Below, in pieces: positions 9,367 to 17,230 of a stretch of 64,000 nt of DNA. The position numbers were made by a program, and so were the translations under genes. The stretch comes from Ewingella americana ATCC 33852 (GTDB lineage: Bacteria; Pseudomonadota; Gammaproteobacteria; Enterobacterales; Enterobacteriaceae). Where the stretch lies: contig NZ_JMPJ01000051.1 in assembly GCF_000735345.1 (NCBI RefSeq), positions 1-64,000 on the forward strand, read 5' to 3'. Positions within the stretch are counted from its first letter, which is position 1; each line of letters starts with the position of its first letter. The notes beneath the pieces are model-generated. The model was given only the letters and a program-made list of their open reading frames with translations, was not told the origin of the DNA and ran no database searches.

Positions 9367-10050
9367 CTAGGCAAGCGTGAATAGCCGCTGCCAGTTATAG
9401 CTGCACAGCACCAGTTGTACCGGCAGTTGGACTTCGCCAAAATCTATCTGTTGGAAGCGTTTAAACATTTCGCGGATCTGTGGCGACACCACGTCGGCGC
9501 TGTAGCGCATCAAGGTACTGTGCCAAAACAACTGCGGGATATCCCCTGACGGGTAACGCGCCCTGACCTTCTCGCGCCACGGCGAGTCCAGCAACGCATC
9601 GGCCAGCCATTGGCGCACCTTCAGGCTTTGCTCATCTGGAATACCCGCCAGCAGGATCTGATTGGGCAGCGCCACCAGCCGCAGTTGACTGATATGCATC
9701 ACATGGTTGGCGCAGTGCTGGGTGAAAATAGCCTGTAACTGCTCGATACCCTCGACATCTTGCGGGTTGTCGTAGATGTCGCGGGTAATGGGGAAGAAGC
9801 TGAAATGCACGCCCTGCGGCGGATTGACGTCCACCAGCGGGTCACTCTGCGCCACCTGATTGAGCGCCATCAGCAGTTCTAACAGTGAATCACACAGATG
9901 CGGCCGGTTGCCGCTGGAGATCGCCAGCTTCGTGGGATGGTAGAAAGGCGTCTCAATCGGCGCGCCGCTGCCCGCCTTGGCTTCCCACAGCTCTAGCGAA
10001 TTTTTAGTGACCTTCTCATAAGCCTGATGAATAACATCCTTCAACTGCAT
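9367..10050 (-). CDS. 2H-phosphoesterase-like protein
   Basis: The 227-residue protein has two short motifs, HFS (within GVHFSFFPIT) and HST (within FWHSTLMRY). They are spaced like the paired H-x-T/S motifs of 2H (LigT-type) phosphoesterases, which act on cyclic phosphates or 2',5' linkages. The assignment is by motif only. The ATG at 10050 is preferred over a GTG at 10065 because AGGA lies about eight bases upstream; the GCAGGAAAAC segment is duplicated there. No signal peptide. It stands alone between ttcA and fnrS, convergent with ttcA. The biological substrate is unknown. Confidence 0.7.
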   Translation of the reverse strand: MQLKDVIHQAYEKVTKNSLELWEAKAGSGAPIETPFYHPTKLAISSGNRPHLCDSLLELLMALNQVAQSDPLVDVNPPQGVHFSFFPITRDIYDNPQDVEGIEQLQAIFTQHCANHVMHISQLRLVALPNQILLAGIPDEQSLKVRQWLADALLDSPWREKVRARYPSGDIPQLFWHSTLMRYSADVVSPQIREMFKRFQQIDFGEVQLPVQLVLCSYNWQRLFTLA

Positions 10051-10153
10051 GGTGTTTTCCTGCACGGTAATGGTTTTCCTGCGCGGTAAAAAAGTCGCAT
10101 AAGCCGCCGTTTGAGCAACAAATCATCAAACGACAGCAAAACTCCCCAAAAGG

Positions 10154-10167
10154 TTGAGCGAAATCAA
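10154..10167 (+). promoter_or_regulatory. FNR box of the fnrS promoter
   Basis: TTGAGCGAAATCAA fits the FNR consensus TTGA-N6-TCAA. Its centre is about 42 bases before the predicted fnrS start at 10203, the class II activator position. A TATCTA -10 box lies at about 10193-10198. Confidence 0.85.
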
Positions 10168-10202
10168 CATAAGGCCAGCGCAACAGGTTCAGTATCTATT
10201 TC

Positions 10203-10323
10203 GCAGGTGAATGCAACGTCAAGCGATGGGCGTTGTGCTCCATATTGTCTTATTTACTTATTTTTGAATTAAGCGAGTACACTTTAATTCGAACAGCGCC
10301 GGTCTTATGACCGGCTTTTTTTT
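10203..10323 (+). ncRNA. fnrS: FnrS, anaerobically induced small RNA
   Basis: The first about 50 bases, starting GCAGGTGAATGCAACGTCAA, are nearly identical to E. coli FnrS as I remember it, including the seed regions that pair with mRNAs such as sodB, maeA, gpmA and folE. An A/T-rich linker follows, then a terminator stem GCCGGTC/GACCGGC with eight T. The length of about 121 nt matches. It lies just past the 3' end of zntB, as in E. coli. FNR activates it without oxygen, and with Hfq it represses oxidative-metabolism mRNAs. The terminator sequence diverges from E. coli but its pairing is kept. Confidence 0.95.
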
Positions 10324-10345
10324 GTCTTTTTTCAGTCACTTCGCA

Positions 10346-11329
10346 CTACAGCCATTTACTCTTCTTCAGCCACCACGCCACGCCTAACACCAGAACCAGC
10401 AATGACAGGCAGAAAATACCGAAGCCATAAGGCGAGGTGTTGCCGGGTATACCGCCGAGGTTGACCCCAAACAGCCCGGTGAGGAAGGTGGTCGGCAGAA
10501 ACACCATCGCCAGCATCGACATGGTGTAAGTACGGCGGTTCAGCGCGTCGGCCATCAGCGAGCCAATTTCATCTGCCAGCACGGCGGTGCGGGCGATGTT
10601 AGCGTCTAAATCATCTAATCCGCGCCCCAGCCTGTCGGCAATCTCTTGCATGCGGCGGCGCTCGTCGTCATTCATCCACGGCAGGCGCTCACTGGCTAAA
10701 CGGGCGAACACGTCGCGCTGCGGCGACATATAGCGGCGCAGCACAATCAACTGCTTACGCAATAACGCCATCTGCCCGCGCTCTGGCACCTGCTGGTCCA
10801 TCAGGTCGTCTTCGATATCGATAATTTTGTCATGCAGGTCTTCGATGAAATCACTGGTGTGATCGGTCAGCGCATCGCACATCTCCACCAGCCAGCTGCC
10901 AGTGTCGGTCGGTCCGGCGCCGTGCTGCATGTCGTTAATCAGCTCATCCATCGACAGGATTTTGCGATGACGGGTGGAGACAATCATTTTGTCAGTGAGG
11001 TAAACGCGGATAGTCACCAGCTGATCGGGTCTGGAATCGGCATTCAGATTGATGCTACGCAGGGTGATAAGCGTCCCCTCGCCCATGCGCACTACTTTTG
11101 GCCGGATGCTTTCCCCCGCCAGCGCTTCACGCACGTTATCAGGCAGGACCGGCGTGCTGTTGATCCACTGCTCGCTGGCGGGCAGCGTGTAATCCAGATG
11201 CAGCCAGCAAGGCTGTTGGTCACTGGCGACAGACTGGGTATTAATTTCACTCACGCCGCCTTTGCCGTCGAGCTGGTAGGCGTATACCGCATCAGAAACT
11301 TGGAGTTCTTTACCCTTAATCACTTCCAC
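10346..11329 (-). CDS. zntB: Zinc transporter ZntB (CorA family)
   Basis: The 327-residue protein has the same length as E. coli ZntB. It has a large cytoplasmic N-terminal funnel domain and two C-terminal transmembrane helices joined by the GVN signature (GLFGVNLGG) of the CorA superfamily, ending in a basic KKSKW tail. Forms a pentameric channel-like zinc transporter in the inner membrane. Convergent with fnrS, as in E. coli. Direction of zinc transport has been debated in the literature. Confidence 0.95.
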   Translation of the reverse strand: MEVIKGKELQVSDAVYAYQLDGKGGVSEINTQSVASDQQPCWLHLDYTLPASEQWINSTPVLPDNVREALAGESIRPKVVRMGEGTLITLRSINLNADSRPDQLVTIRVYLTDKMIVSTRHRKILSMDELINDMQHGAGPTDTGSWLVEMCDALTDHTSDFIEDLHDKIIDIEDDLMDQQVPERGQMALLRKQLIVLRRYMSPQRDVFARLASERLPWMNDDERRRMQEIADRLGRGLDDLDANIARTAVLADEIGSLMADALNRRTYTMSMLAMVFLPTTFLTGLFGVNLGGIPGNTSPYGFGIFCLSLLVLVLGVAWWLKKSKWL

Positions 11330-11373
11330 GATATTCCTCGCTGTTGTCTTTATTGACTTTTATGCTGGTAATT

Positions 11374-12315
11374 CTAGCGCTCGCCGTTGGGGATGGCTAT
11401 TTCTGCAAACTTCGGTACCACCTCGCGGATCATGGCGATAAAGGTGCGCAGCCGCGCCGGATAGTAGCTGGAATAGGGATAAACCAGATAGATCGGCAGC
11501 GCGACGGCCTGCCATTCAGGCAAGACGTGGACCAGCTTGCCGGAGGCCAGATCGTCGGCCACAATCCATGCCGAAAGCATTGCCACGCCAAGCCCCGAGA
11601 GTGCCGACATGCGCAAGGCATTCAGGCTGTCGGTGGACATTCTTGGCGTGATATTAATGTGCTGCATCGAGCCGTCCACGCCGTGGCGCAATACCACTTC
11701 ATTGCGATAAAACAGGTTCAAGGCAACCCAAGGGGCCTGCGCCAGCTCCTCAAGCTGGTTCACCGGATGCTTTTCCAGCAGCGACGGTGCGGCGACCACA
11801 ATACGTGGGACCTCCGCCAGCAGCACCTTGATGGTCGAAGGATCATTGTCATGCCCGACCTGAACAACGCAGTCCACGTCCTCAGCGATGAAGTCTGGCC
11901 GATTGTCATTCAGGATCCAGTCAATGGTGACGTGCGGATAGCGTTGTAGGTAGCGAGTCAGAGGCTCAATCAGTTGATTCTGGCCGAAGGCGTGAGGCGC
12001 GCGCACTCGCAGCCTGCCGACGGGCTCGGCGTCGCACACCCGCAGCTCGTCCTCCAGCGCCGCCCAGCGTTCAAGCAGCTGTTTGGCCTGTTCGTAGCAG
12101 CGTTCGCCGTCGTCAGTCAGTTTCATGGCATGGGTGCTACGTAGGATTAAGGTCACCCCGAGCATGCGCTCCAGCGCCTGCAACCGGCGGCTCACCGTCG
12201 GCTGGCTAGTATTAAGCTGTAAGGCCGCGGCGGATAAATTTCCACTCTCGACGATACGAACAAATGTTCGCATCAGGTCTATACGGTCTGTTCCGGCAGA
12301 ATTCATCATGTTCAT
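11374..12315 (-). CDS. LysR-family transcriptional regulator
   Basis: The 313-residue protein has an N-terminal helix-turn-helix (about residues 12-70; LSAAALQLNTSQPTVSRRL) and an effector-binding domain. Divergent from the MFS transporter at 12411 with about 95 bp between, so the exporter is the probable target. Several ATG codons (12315, 12306) are possible starts. The effector is unknown. Confidence 0.88.
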   Translation of the reverse strand: MNMMNSAGTDRIDLMRTFVRIVESGNLSAAALQLNTSQPTVSRRLQALERMLGVTLILRSTHAMKLTDDGERCYEQAKQLLERWAALEDELRVCDAEPVGRLRVRAPHAFGQNQLIEPLTRYLQRYPHVTIDWILNDNRPDFIAEDVDCVVQVGHDNDPSTIKVLLAEVPRIVVAAPSLLEKHPVNQLEELAQAPWVALNLFYRNEVVLRHGVDGSMQHINITPRMSTDSLNALRMSALSGLGVAMLSAWIVADDLASGKLVHVLPEWQAVALPIYLVYPYSSYYPARLRTFIAMIREVVPKFAEIAIPNGER

Positions 12316-12410
12316 ACGTTAAGTGTATAACAGTTTTACCTGTTAGCTGGCTACCACTTACCTTTCTAATCATTAAGAATGCCGCTCAAATTCCTTTTGA
12401 GAAAAACAGC

Positions 12411-13628
12411 ATGTCTGATACTTCGCTTATTGCCCCTTCGCCGGGCGCCGAGGCTTTGCCGCTGTCGGCCAAAATGATCTTCACCTTAGCCACTGCCGGT
12501 GGTTTAGCGGTGGCGTCCATCTATTACAGCCAACCGATGCTGAGCCTGATGGGCCAAGGCATCGGCGCCACGGCCACCAGCATTGGCATGATCCCGACGC
12601 TAACGCAGGCAGGCTACGCGCTGGGGATTTTATTGCTGTTGCCGCTGGGTGACCGCTATGACCGCCGGGCGATTATCCTGTTAAAAAGCCTGTTTTTAAC
12701 GCTGGCCCTGCTGCTGTGTAGCATCGTGCCTTCCATTCACGGCCTGCTGTTCGCCAGTCTGGTGACCGGCGTTGCCGCCACCATGGCGCAGGACATTGTT
12801 CCGGCCACCGCGGCGCTGGCTCCGGAAGCCCAGCGGGGGAAGACCGTCGGCACCGTGATGTCCGGCATCCTGATTGGGATTTTGCTGTCGCGAGTGGTCA
12901 GTGGCTTTGTGGCCGAGTATTTCGGCTGGCGGGTGATGTACCAACTGGCGGCGTTCAGCACCGCGTTGATTGGCATTGCGCTGTGGCGAGTCCTGCCGCG
13001 CTTCACGCCGGGCGCGCGCCTGAGCTACAGCACCCTGCTGCTGTCCATGTATCACCTGTGGCATCGCTACCCGACGCTGCGCCGCGCGGCGATTGCTCAG
13101 GGGCTGCTGTCGATGGCGTTCAGCGCCTTCTGGTCTACGCTTGCGATCATGCTGCATGACACTTACCACCTCGGCAGCGCGGTAGCCGGAGCTTTTGGCT
13201 TGGCCGGAGTCGCAGGCGCTTTGGCCGCCCCGCTGGCCGGAGCCATTGCCGACAAAACCGGGCCGTCGCGAGTCACCCAGCTAGGTTCCGGGCTGGTTAT
13301 GGTGTCGTTCGCGGCTATGTTCCTGCTGCCGCTACTCACTCCACATGCCCAGCTGGTGCTGATTGTACTGAGCGCCATCGGCTTTGATTTAGGCGTGCAG
13401 GCCACGCTGGTGTCGCACCAGAGCATCGTGTTCGGGCTGGAACCGGCGGCGCGCGGCAGGCTCAACGCCGTGCTGTTCACCATGATGTTTATCGGCATGG
13501 CGGCGGGTGCGTCGCTGGGCAGTTTCGCACTGCAAAGCGGCGGCTGGTCAGCCGTGGTGCTGGTGGCAACGCTGGCCGCTGCTGCCTGTCTTGTGGTTCG
13601 TATGAGAAGCCGTCACCTGCACCGCTAA
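12411..13628 (+). CDS. MFS transporter, probable drug or metabolite exporter
   Basis: The 405-residue protein has about 12 transmembrane segments. The loop 2-3 motif is GDRYDRRAII and the helix-5 region is typical of the drug:H+ antiporter group. Resembles the YnfM-type MFS proteins. An earlier in-frame ATG at 12264 would overlap the divergent LysR gene. The ATG at 12411 gives a normal cytoplasmic N-terminus before helix 1, although its ribosome binding site is weak. Paired with a LysR regulator; terminates at the hairpin near 13680. Substrate unknown. Confidence 0.85.
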   Translation: MSDTSLIAPSPGAEALPLSAKMIFTLATAGGLAVASIYYSQPMLSLMGQGIGATATSIGMIPTLTQAGYALGILLLLPLGDRYDRRAIILLKSLFLTLALLLCSIVPSIHGLLFASLVTGVAATMAQDIVPATAALAPEAQRGKTVGTVMSGILIGILLSRVVSGFVAEYFGWRVMYQLAAFSTALIGIALWRVLPRFTPGARLSYSTLLLSMYHLWHRYPTLRRAAIAQGLLSMAFSAFWSTLAIMLHDTYHLGSAVAGAFGLAGVAGALAAPLAGAIADKTGPSRVTQLGSGLVMVSFAAMFLLPLLTPHAQLVLIVLSAIGFDLGVQATLVSHQSIVFGLEPAARGRLNAVLFTMMFIGMAAGASLGSFALQSGGWSAVVLVATLAAAACLVVRMRSRHLHR

Positions 13629-13666
13629 ATCTTCAAAATCCAGCTCATTTATTCTAAAAACCCCTA

Positions 13667-13699
13667 AGGCTATATATCTCGGTATATAGCCTTTTTTTG
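13667..13699 (+). terminator. Terminator after the MFS gene
   Basis: Stem AGGCTATATA/TATATAGCCT with a 6-nt loop and seven T. Confidence 0.85.
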
Positions 13700-13747
13700 G
13701 CAATCCTTAGAACCATGATGGATTTGTGAATGCGATCCACTCTGCAA

Positions 13748-13816
13748 TACTGCCCGAAATAGCGCACTGAAACTTAAGGGAAATCCCTGAGTTTTCAAAC
13801 ACCGGCTGGGCAGTAT
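13748..13816 (+). promoter_or_regulatory. Nested three-tier stem-loop leader
   Basis: An outer perfect stem ATACTGCCC (13748-13756)/GGGCAGTAT (13808-13816), a middle stem TGAAACT/AGTTTTCA with one bulge, and an inner stem AGGG/CCCT share one axis. Two unpaired internal segments lie between outer and middle stems. It ends 18 bases before the ATG of the ABC ATPase gene. It could be a structured mRNA leader (attenuator or riboswitch-like) or a large operator. No known riboswitch class is recognised. Confidence 0.55.
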
Positions 13817-13834
13817 GGGACGTTAAAACGCATC

Positions 13835-14914
13835 ATGATCCAACTAGAAAATATTAATAAGACCTATCCGGGCAACGCCCAGCACGCCATTCACTCGCTG
13901 AGTATCACCATTAATGATGGCGAGTTTTGTACTTTTGTGGGGCCAAGCGGTTGTGGCAAAACCACCACGCTGCGCATGATCAATCGCTTGGATATTCCTG
14001 ACAGCGGCGAGGTTTATGTTCAGGGCCAGCCACTGTCGACTGCCGACATTATTCAGGTGCGGCGCAAAATCGGTTTTGTGATGCAAAGCCCGGCGCTGTT
14101 CCCCCATCGCACCGTGGCGGAGAACATCGCTACCGTGCCGCGCCTGCTTGGCTGGGACAAACGCACCATCGCCCGCCGCATAGACGAGCTGGTGGCGCTG
14201 ATGTCCCTCGACTCTTTTGTGCTTAAACGCTACCCCCACCAGCTCTCCGGTGGGCAGCAGAGTCGTGTGTCCATTGCCCGCGCGCTGGCTGCCGATCCTC
14301 CCGTGCTGTTGATGGATGAGCCTTTCGCCGCCATTGATCCGGTGGTCAGAGATAAGCTGCAAGGCGAACTGTTGGAACTTCAGGGACGGCTGCACAAAAC
14401 CATCATTCTGGTCACCCATGACATCAATGAAGCGATTCGGCTGGGAGACCGAATCGCCATCTTCCAACAGGGAGGACGTTTGGCGCAGTTCGACACGCCG
14501 GACAACATTCTCTCCTTCCCGGCCAGCGATTTTGTCCGCGACTTTATCGGCCCGGAACCGAACCTCAAACGCCTTGGCATGATGCGCGTCGGCGACTTGC
14601 CGCACCACGACGTGCCGCTGCTGACTCAGGGCGGGCAGCCTTTAGCAGGTGGACATCCTCTGCTCGGCCAGCCGCGCTCACTGGTGCTGGATAACCAGCG
14701 CCGCCCGCTCTATTGGCAGGAGAACGGCCAGCAGATCCCGGTGCATGTCGCCGAACAGCATCACTCTTTGCGCAAAGCCTACAGCGATTTGCTGGAAGTG
14801 CCGCAAGGCGTGTTAGTGCGCGTGACGGCTGACGGCAGCTATGCCGGAGCCATCGACGCCAGCTTGCTGAGTCAGGCCTTGAGCCATCATCAGGAGCTGC
14901 ATACCCATGATTGA
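13835..14914 (+). CDS. ABC transporter ATPase, osmoprotectant (OsmV/ProV/YehX) type
   Basis: The 359-residue cytoplasmic ATPase has Walker A GPSGCGKTT at about 38-46, signature LSGGQQSRVSIARAL, Walker B VLLMDEPF and a switch histidine in VTHD. The C-terminal 110 residues form a CBS-like extension, as in quaternary-amine transporters. It starts a tightly packed operon of ATPase, two permeases, a binding protein and an LLM monooxygenase. The substrate is probably a betaine-like or other small zwitterionic compound, by family. The monooxygenase partner suggests catabolism rather than osmoprotection. A nested-stem leader precedes it. Confidence 0.87.
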   Translation: MIQLENINKTYPGNAQHAIHSLSITINDGEFCTFVGPSGCGKTTTLRMINRLDIPDSGEVYVQGQPLSTADIIQVRRKIGFVMQSPALFPHRTVAENIATVPRLLGWDKRTIARRIDELVALMSLDSFVLKRYPHQLSGGQQSRVSIARALAADPPVLLMDEPFAAIDPVVRDKLQGELLELQGRLHKTIILVTHDINEAIRLGDRIAIFQQGGRLAQFDTPDNILSFPASDFVRDFIGPEPNLKRLGMMRVGDLPHHDVPLLTQGGQPLAGGHPLLGQPRSLVLDNQRRPLYWQENGQQIPVHVAEQHHSLRKAYSDLLEVPQGVLVRVTADGSYAGAIDASLLSQALSHHQELHTHD

Positions 14915-15536
14915 CTGGCAGTGGCTAACCGATAATTCGGCGATGATTGGCGAACTGACGCTGCAACACCTGCAAATGGTGCTGCTCTCTTTGGCGCTGG
15001 GCACCGGCATTACCGCGCTGATGCTACTGGTTTCTATCGCTTGGCCGGCGGTGGCGGGCCCGCTGATTTCAGTCAGCGGGGTGCTGTTTACCATTCCCTC
15101 GCTGGCGCTGTTTATCCTGCTGTTGCCGTGGACCGGGCTGTCGATGACCACCTCGGTGATTGGCCTGACCCTCTATTCGCTGCTGATTTTGCTGCGTAAC
15201 GTTCTGGCGGGAATGCAGAAATTACCCGCCGAAGTGCTGGAGTCGGCCCGCGCCCTTGGCTATACGCGCTTTGGTCGTTTTATCGATATCGAGATCTTCC
15301 TGATCCTGCCCTCCCTGTTTGCCGGGCTGCGCGTGGCCTCGGTGACGCTGGTCGGGCTGGTGATCGTCACCGCGCTGATTGGCCAAGGTGGCTTGGGGCA
15401 GCTGATGATCCTCGGCTTTAACCAAAACTTCCTGACGCCGATTCTGGTGAGCCTACTGCTCAGTCTGGTGCTGTCGCTGCTGCTTGATTTTGCGATAACC
15501 CATCTCGGCTATCGCCTGACAGGGTGGACGCGCTGA
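14907..15536 (+). CDS. ABC permease, osmoprotectant type (first subunit)
   Basis: The 209-residue inner-membrane subunit has about six helices. The EAA-type cytoplasmic loop is at about residues 108-127 (LESARALGYTRFGRFIDIEI). Overlaps the ATPase gene by 8 bases, which indicates translational coupling. Together with the next permease it would form a heterodimeric channel, as in OsmW/OsmY (YehW/YehY). Confidence 0.88.
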   Translation: MIDWQWLTDNSAMIGELTLQHLQMVLLSLALGTGITALMLLVSIAWPAVAGPLISVSGVLFTIPSLALFILLLPWTGLSMTTSVIGLTLYSLLILLRNVLAGMQKLPAEVLESARALGYTRFGRFIDIEIFLILPSLFAGLRVASVTLVGLVIVTALIGQGGLGQLMILGFNQNFLTPILVSLLLSLVLSLLLDFAITHLGYRLTGWTR

Positions 15537-16204
15537 TGAGCATCATTATTGAAACTTGGCACTGGTTCTTGCAGGCCGACCACTGGTCCGGCGACTTGGG
15601 TATCTGGCAACGCTTTGGTCAGCACCTCTATTACGTGCTGGTCAGTCTGCTGATTGCGGTGCTGATCGCCCAGCCGTTAGGCATCCTGTTTGGCTACTGG
15701 AAGCGCGGCGGTTTTCTGGTCATCAACCTGTTTAACATCGGTCAGGCCTTCCCTTCGCTGGGCATTATTCTGCTGTGCATCATGCTATTTGGCTTCACCG
15801 ACGTGCCGGTGTTTATCGCGCTGGTGGCGCTGGCCATCCCGCCGATGCTCACCAACACCTACGTGGGCATCAGCAATGCTGACCAAACCCTGTGCGATGC
15901 CGCCAAAGCCATGGGCATGACGCCGTTACAGAGCCTGTTGCAGGTGCGCATCCCGCTGGCGATGCCGCTGATTTTCGCCGGTATTCGCACTTCGCTGTTG
16001 CAGTTGATCGCCACGGCGGTGGTCGCCGCCTACGCCGGGCTGGACGGGCTGGGGCGTTTTCTGATCGACGGGCTGGGCCAGCGCGATTTTCCTCAAGTCG
16101 TGGCCGGTTCATTGGTGATTTCGCTGCTGGCGATTGTCTGCGAGCTGCTGATGTCGCTGGTCGCCAAACGCTGGCTGCATTTTTCGATGTCTAACGCGGG
16201 CTAG
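15536..16204 (+). CDS. ABC permease, osmoprotectant type (second subunit)
   Basis: The 222-residue protein has about six membrane helices and the loop DAAKAMGMTPLQSLLQVRIP that contacts the ATPase. The ATG at 15536 overlaps the preceding stop (TGATG); a GTG at 15524 would be longer but less well placed. It completes the heterodimeric permease of this system. Confidence 0.88.
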   Translation: MSIIIETWHWFLQADHWSGDLGIWQRFGQHLYYVLVSLLIAVLIAQPLGILFGYWKRGGFLVINLFNIGQAFPSLGIILLCIMLFGFTDVPVFIALVALAIPPMLTNTYVGISNADQTLCDAAKAMGMTPLQSLLQVRIPLAMPLIFAGIRTSLLQLIATAVVAAYAGLDGLGRFLIDGLGQRDFPQVVAGSLVISLLAIVCELLMSLVAKRWLHFSMSNAG

Positions 16205-16277
16205 CTGCCTGCACCTAGGTCCACAAAAGCATCCATAACACTATCCATAACAACATCCACCCATAAAAGAGAAGACA

Positions 16278-17180
16278 ATGATGATGATAAAAAATTGGTT
16301 GTCCGCAACAGGTAAAGGTTTCCGGCTGAGTCTGTTAGCCGCTGGGATGGCAAGCGCGGCCTTCGCGGCTCAGGCCGAGACGGTGACTATCGGCGGGGCC
16401 AACTACTCCGAGCAAACTATTCTGGCGAACATCTATGCCAGTGCCCTGAAGCAGCAAGGGATTGAGGTCAAAACGCGCCTGAACTTGGGTAACCGCGAAA
16501 TCATTATTCCAGCCCTGAAAACCGGCGAGCTGGACGTGGTGCCGGAGTATCTTGGCGCGCTGCTCAACTATTACCACGGCGGCAGCAAGGCCACCACCGA
16601 GCAGGAAGTTTCTGACGAGCTGAAGCAGACGCTGCCCGCCGACTTGCAGCTGCTCAACGCCTCTCCGGCCAGTTCTATTACGGCTTGGGCGGTGCGCGCG
16701 GAAACCGCCAAGAAATACAACCTGAAAACCCTGTCTGATTTGGCCAAAGTCGCCCCTGAGCTGGTGGTCGGCGGCCCGCCAGAAGTCGCCACCCGCGCCC
16801 TCGGCCTGCCGGGTCTGGAACGCGTGTATGGCATCAAATTCAAATCTTTCAAATCGCTGGATATCGCCGGGCCGCTGAGCCGTCTGGCGCTCAATTCGCG
16901 CAAAATTGACGTGGCGACCATCATCTCGACCCAAGGCGACTTGGCGAAGGAGAACTGGGTGGTGCTGGAAGACGACAAACACGAGCAGCCTGCGCAGAAT
17001 CTGGTGCCGCTGATCCACAAAGGCGCGGTGTCGCCGAAGGTGGAAGAGGTGCTGAATAACGTCTCCGCGCACCTGACCACCCAAGACATTATCCAACTGA
17101 ACAAGCAGGTCGACGTGGATCATAAAGATCCGGCCAAAGTCGCCGAACAGTGGGTTAAAGACAAACTGGCGGCGAAATAG
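16278..17180 (+). CDS. Periplasmic substrate-binding protein, OsmX/YehZ type
   Basis: The 300-residue protein has a signal peptide (basic start, hydrophobic core LSLLAAGMASAAFA, cleavage near AQA-E at about 34). The mature part begins TVTIGGANYSEQTIL, the hallmark of the OpuAC/OsmX family that binds glycine betaine, choline and related compounds. Three tandem ATG codons are at 16278, 16281 and 16284; AGAGAAG upstream fits all. It delivers substrate to the two permeases encoded upstream. Confidence 0.9.
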   Translation: MMMIKNWLSATGKGFRLSLLAAGMASAAFAAQAETVTIGGANYSEQTILANIYASALKQQGIEVKTRLNLGNREIIIPALKTGELDVVPEYLGALLNYYHGGSKATTEQEVSDELKQTLPADLQLLNASPASSITAWAVRAETAKKYNLKTLSDLAKVAPELVVGGPPEVATRALGLPGLERVYGIKFKSFKSLDIAGPLSRLALNSRKIDVATIISTQGDLAKENWVVLEDDKHEQPAQNLVPLIHKGAVSPKVEEVLNNVSAHLTTQDIIQLNKQVDVDHKDPAKVAEQWVKDKLAAK

Positions 17181-17230
17181 CGCCGTCCGCGGACCAGGGA
17201 GGGTCCTCATCTTCACAGCGAGTAGCCGAC

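Noticed and set aside
16335-17216. Long minus-strand ORF over the binding-protein gene (293 codons)
   Set aside because: Antisense shadow of a clear signal-peptide protein.
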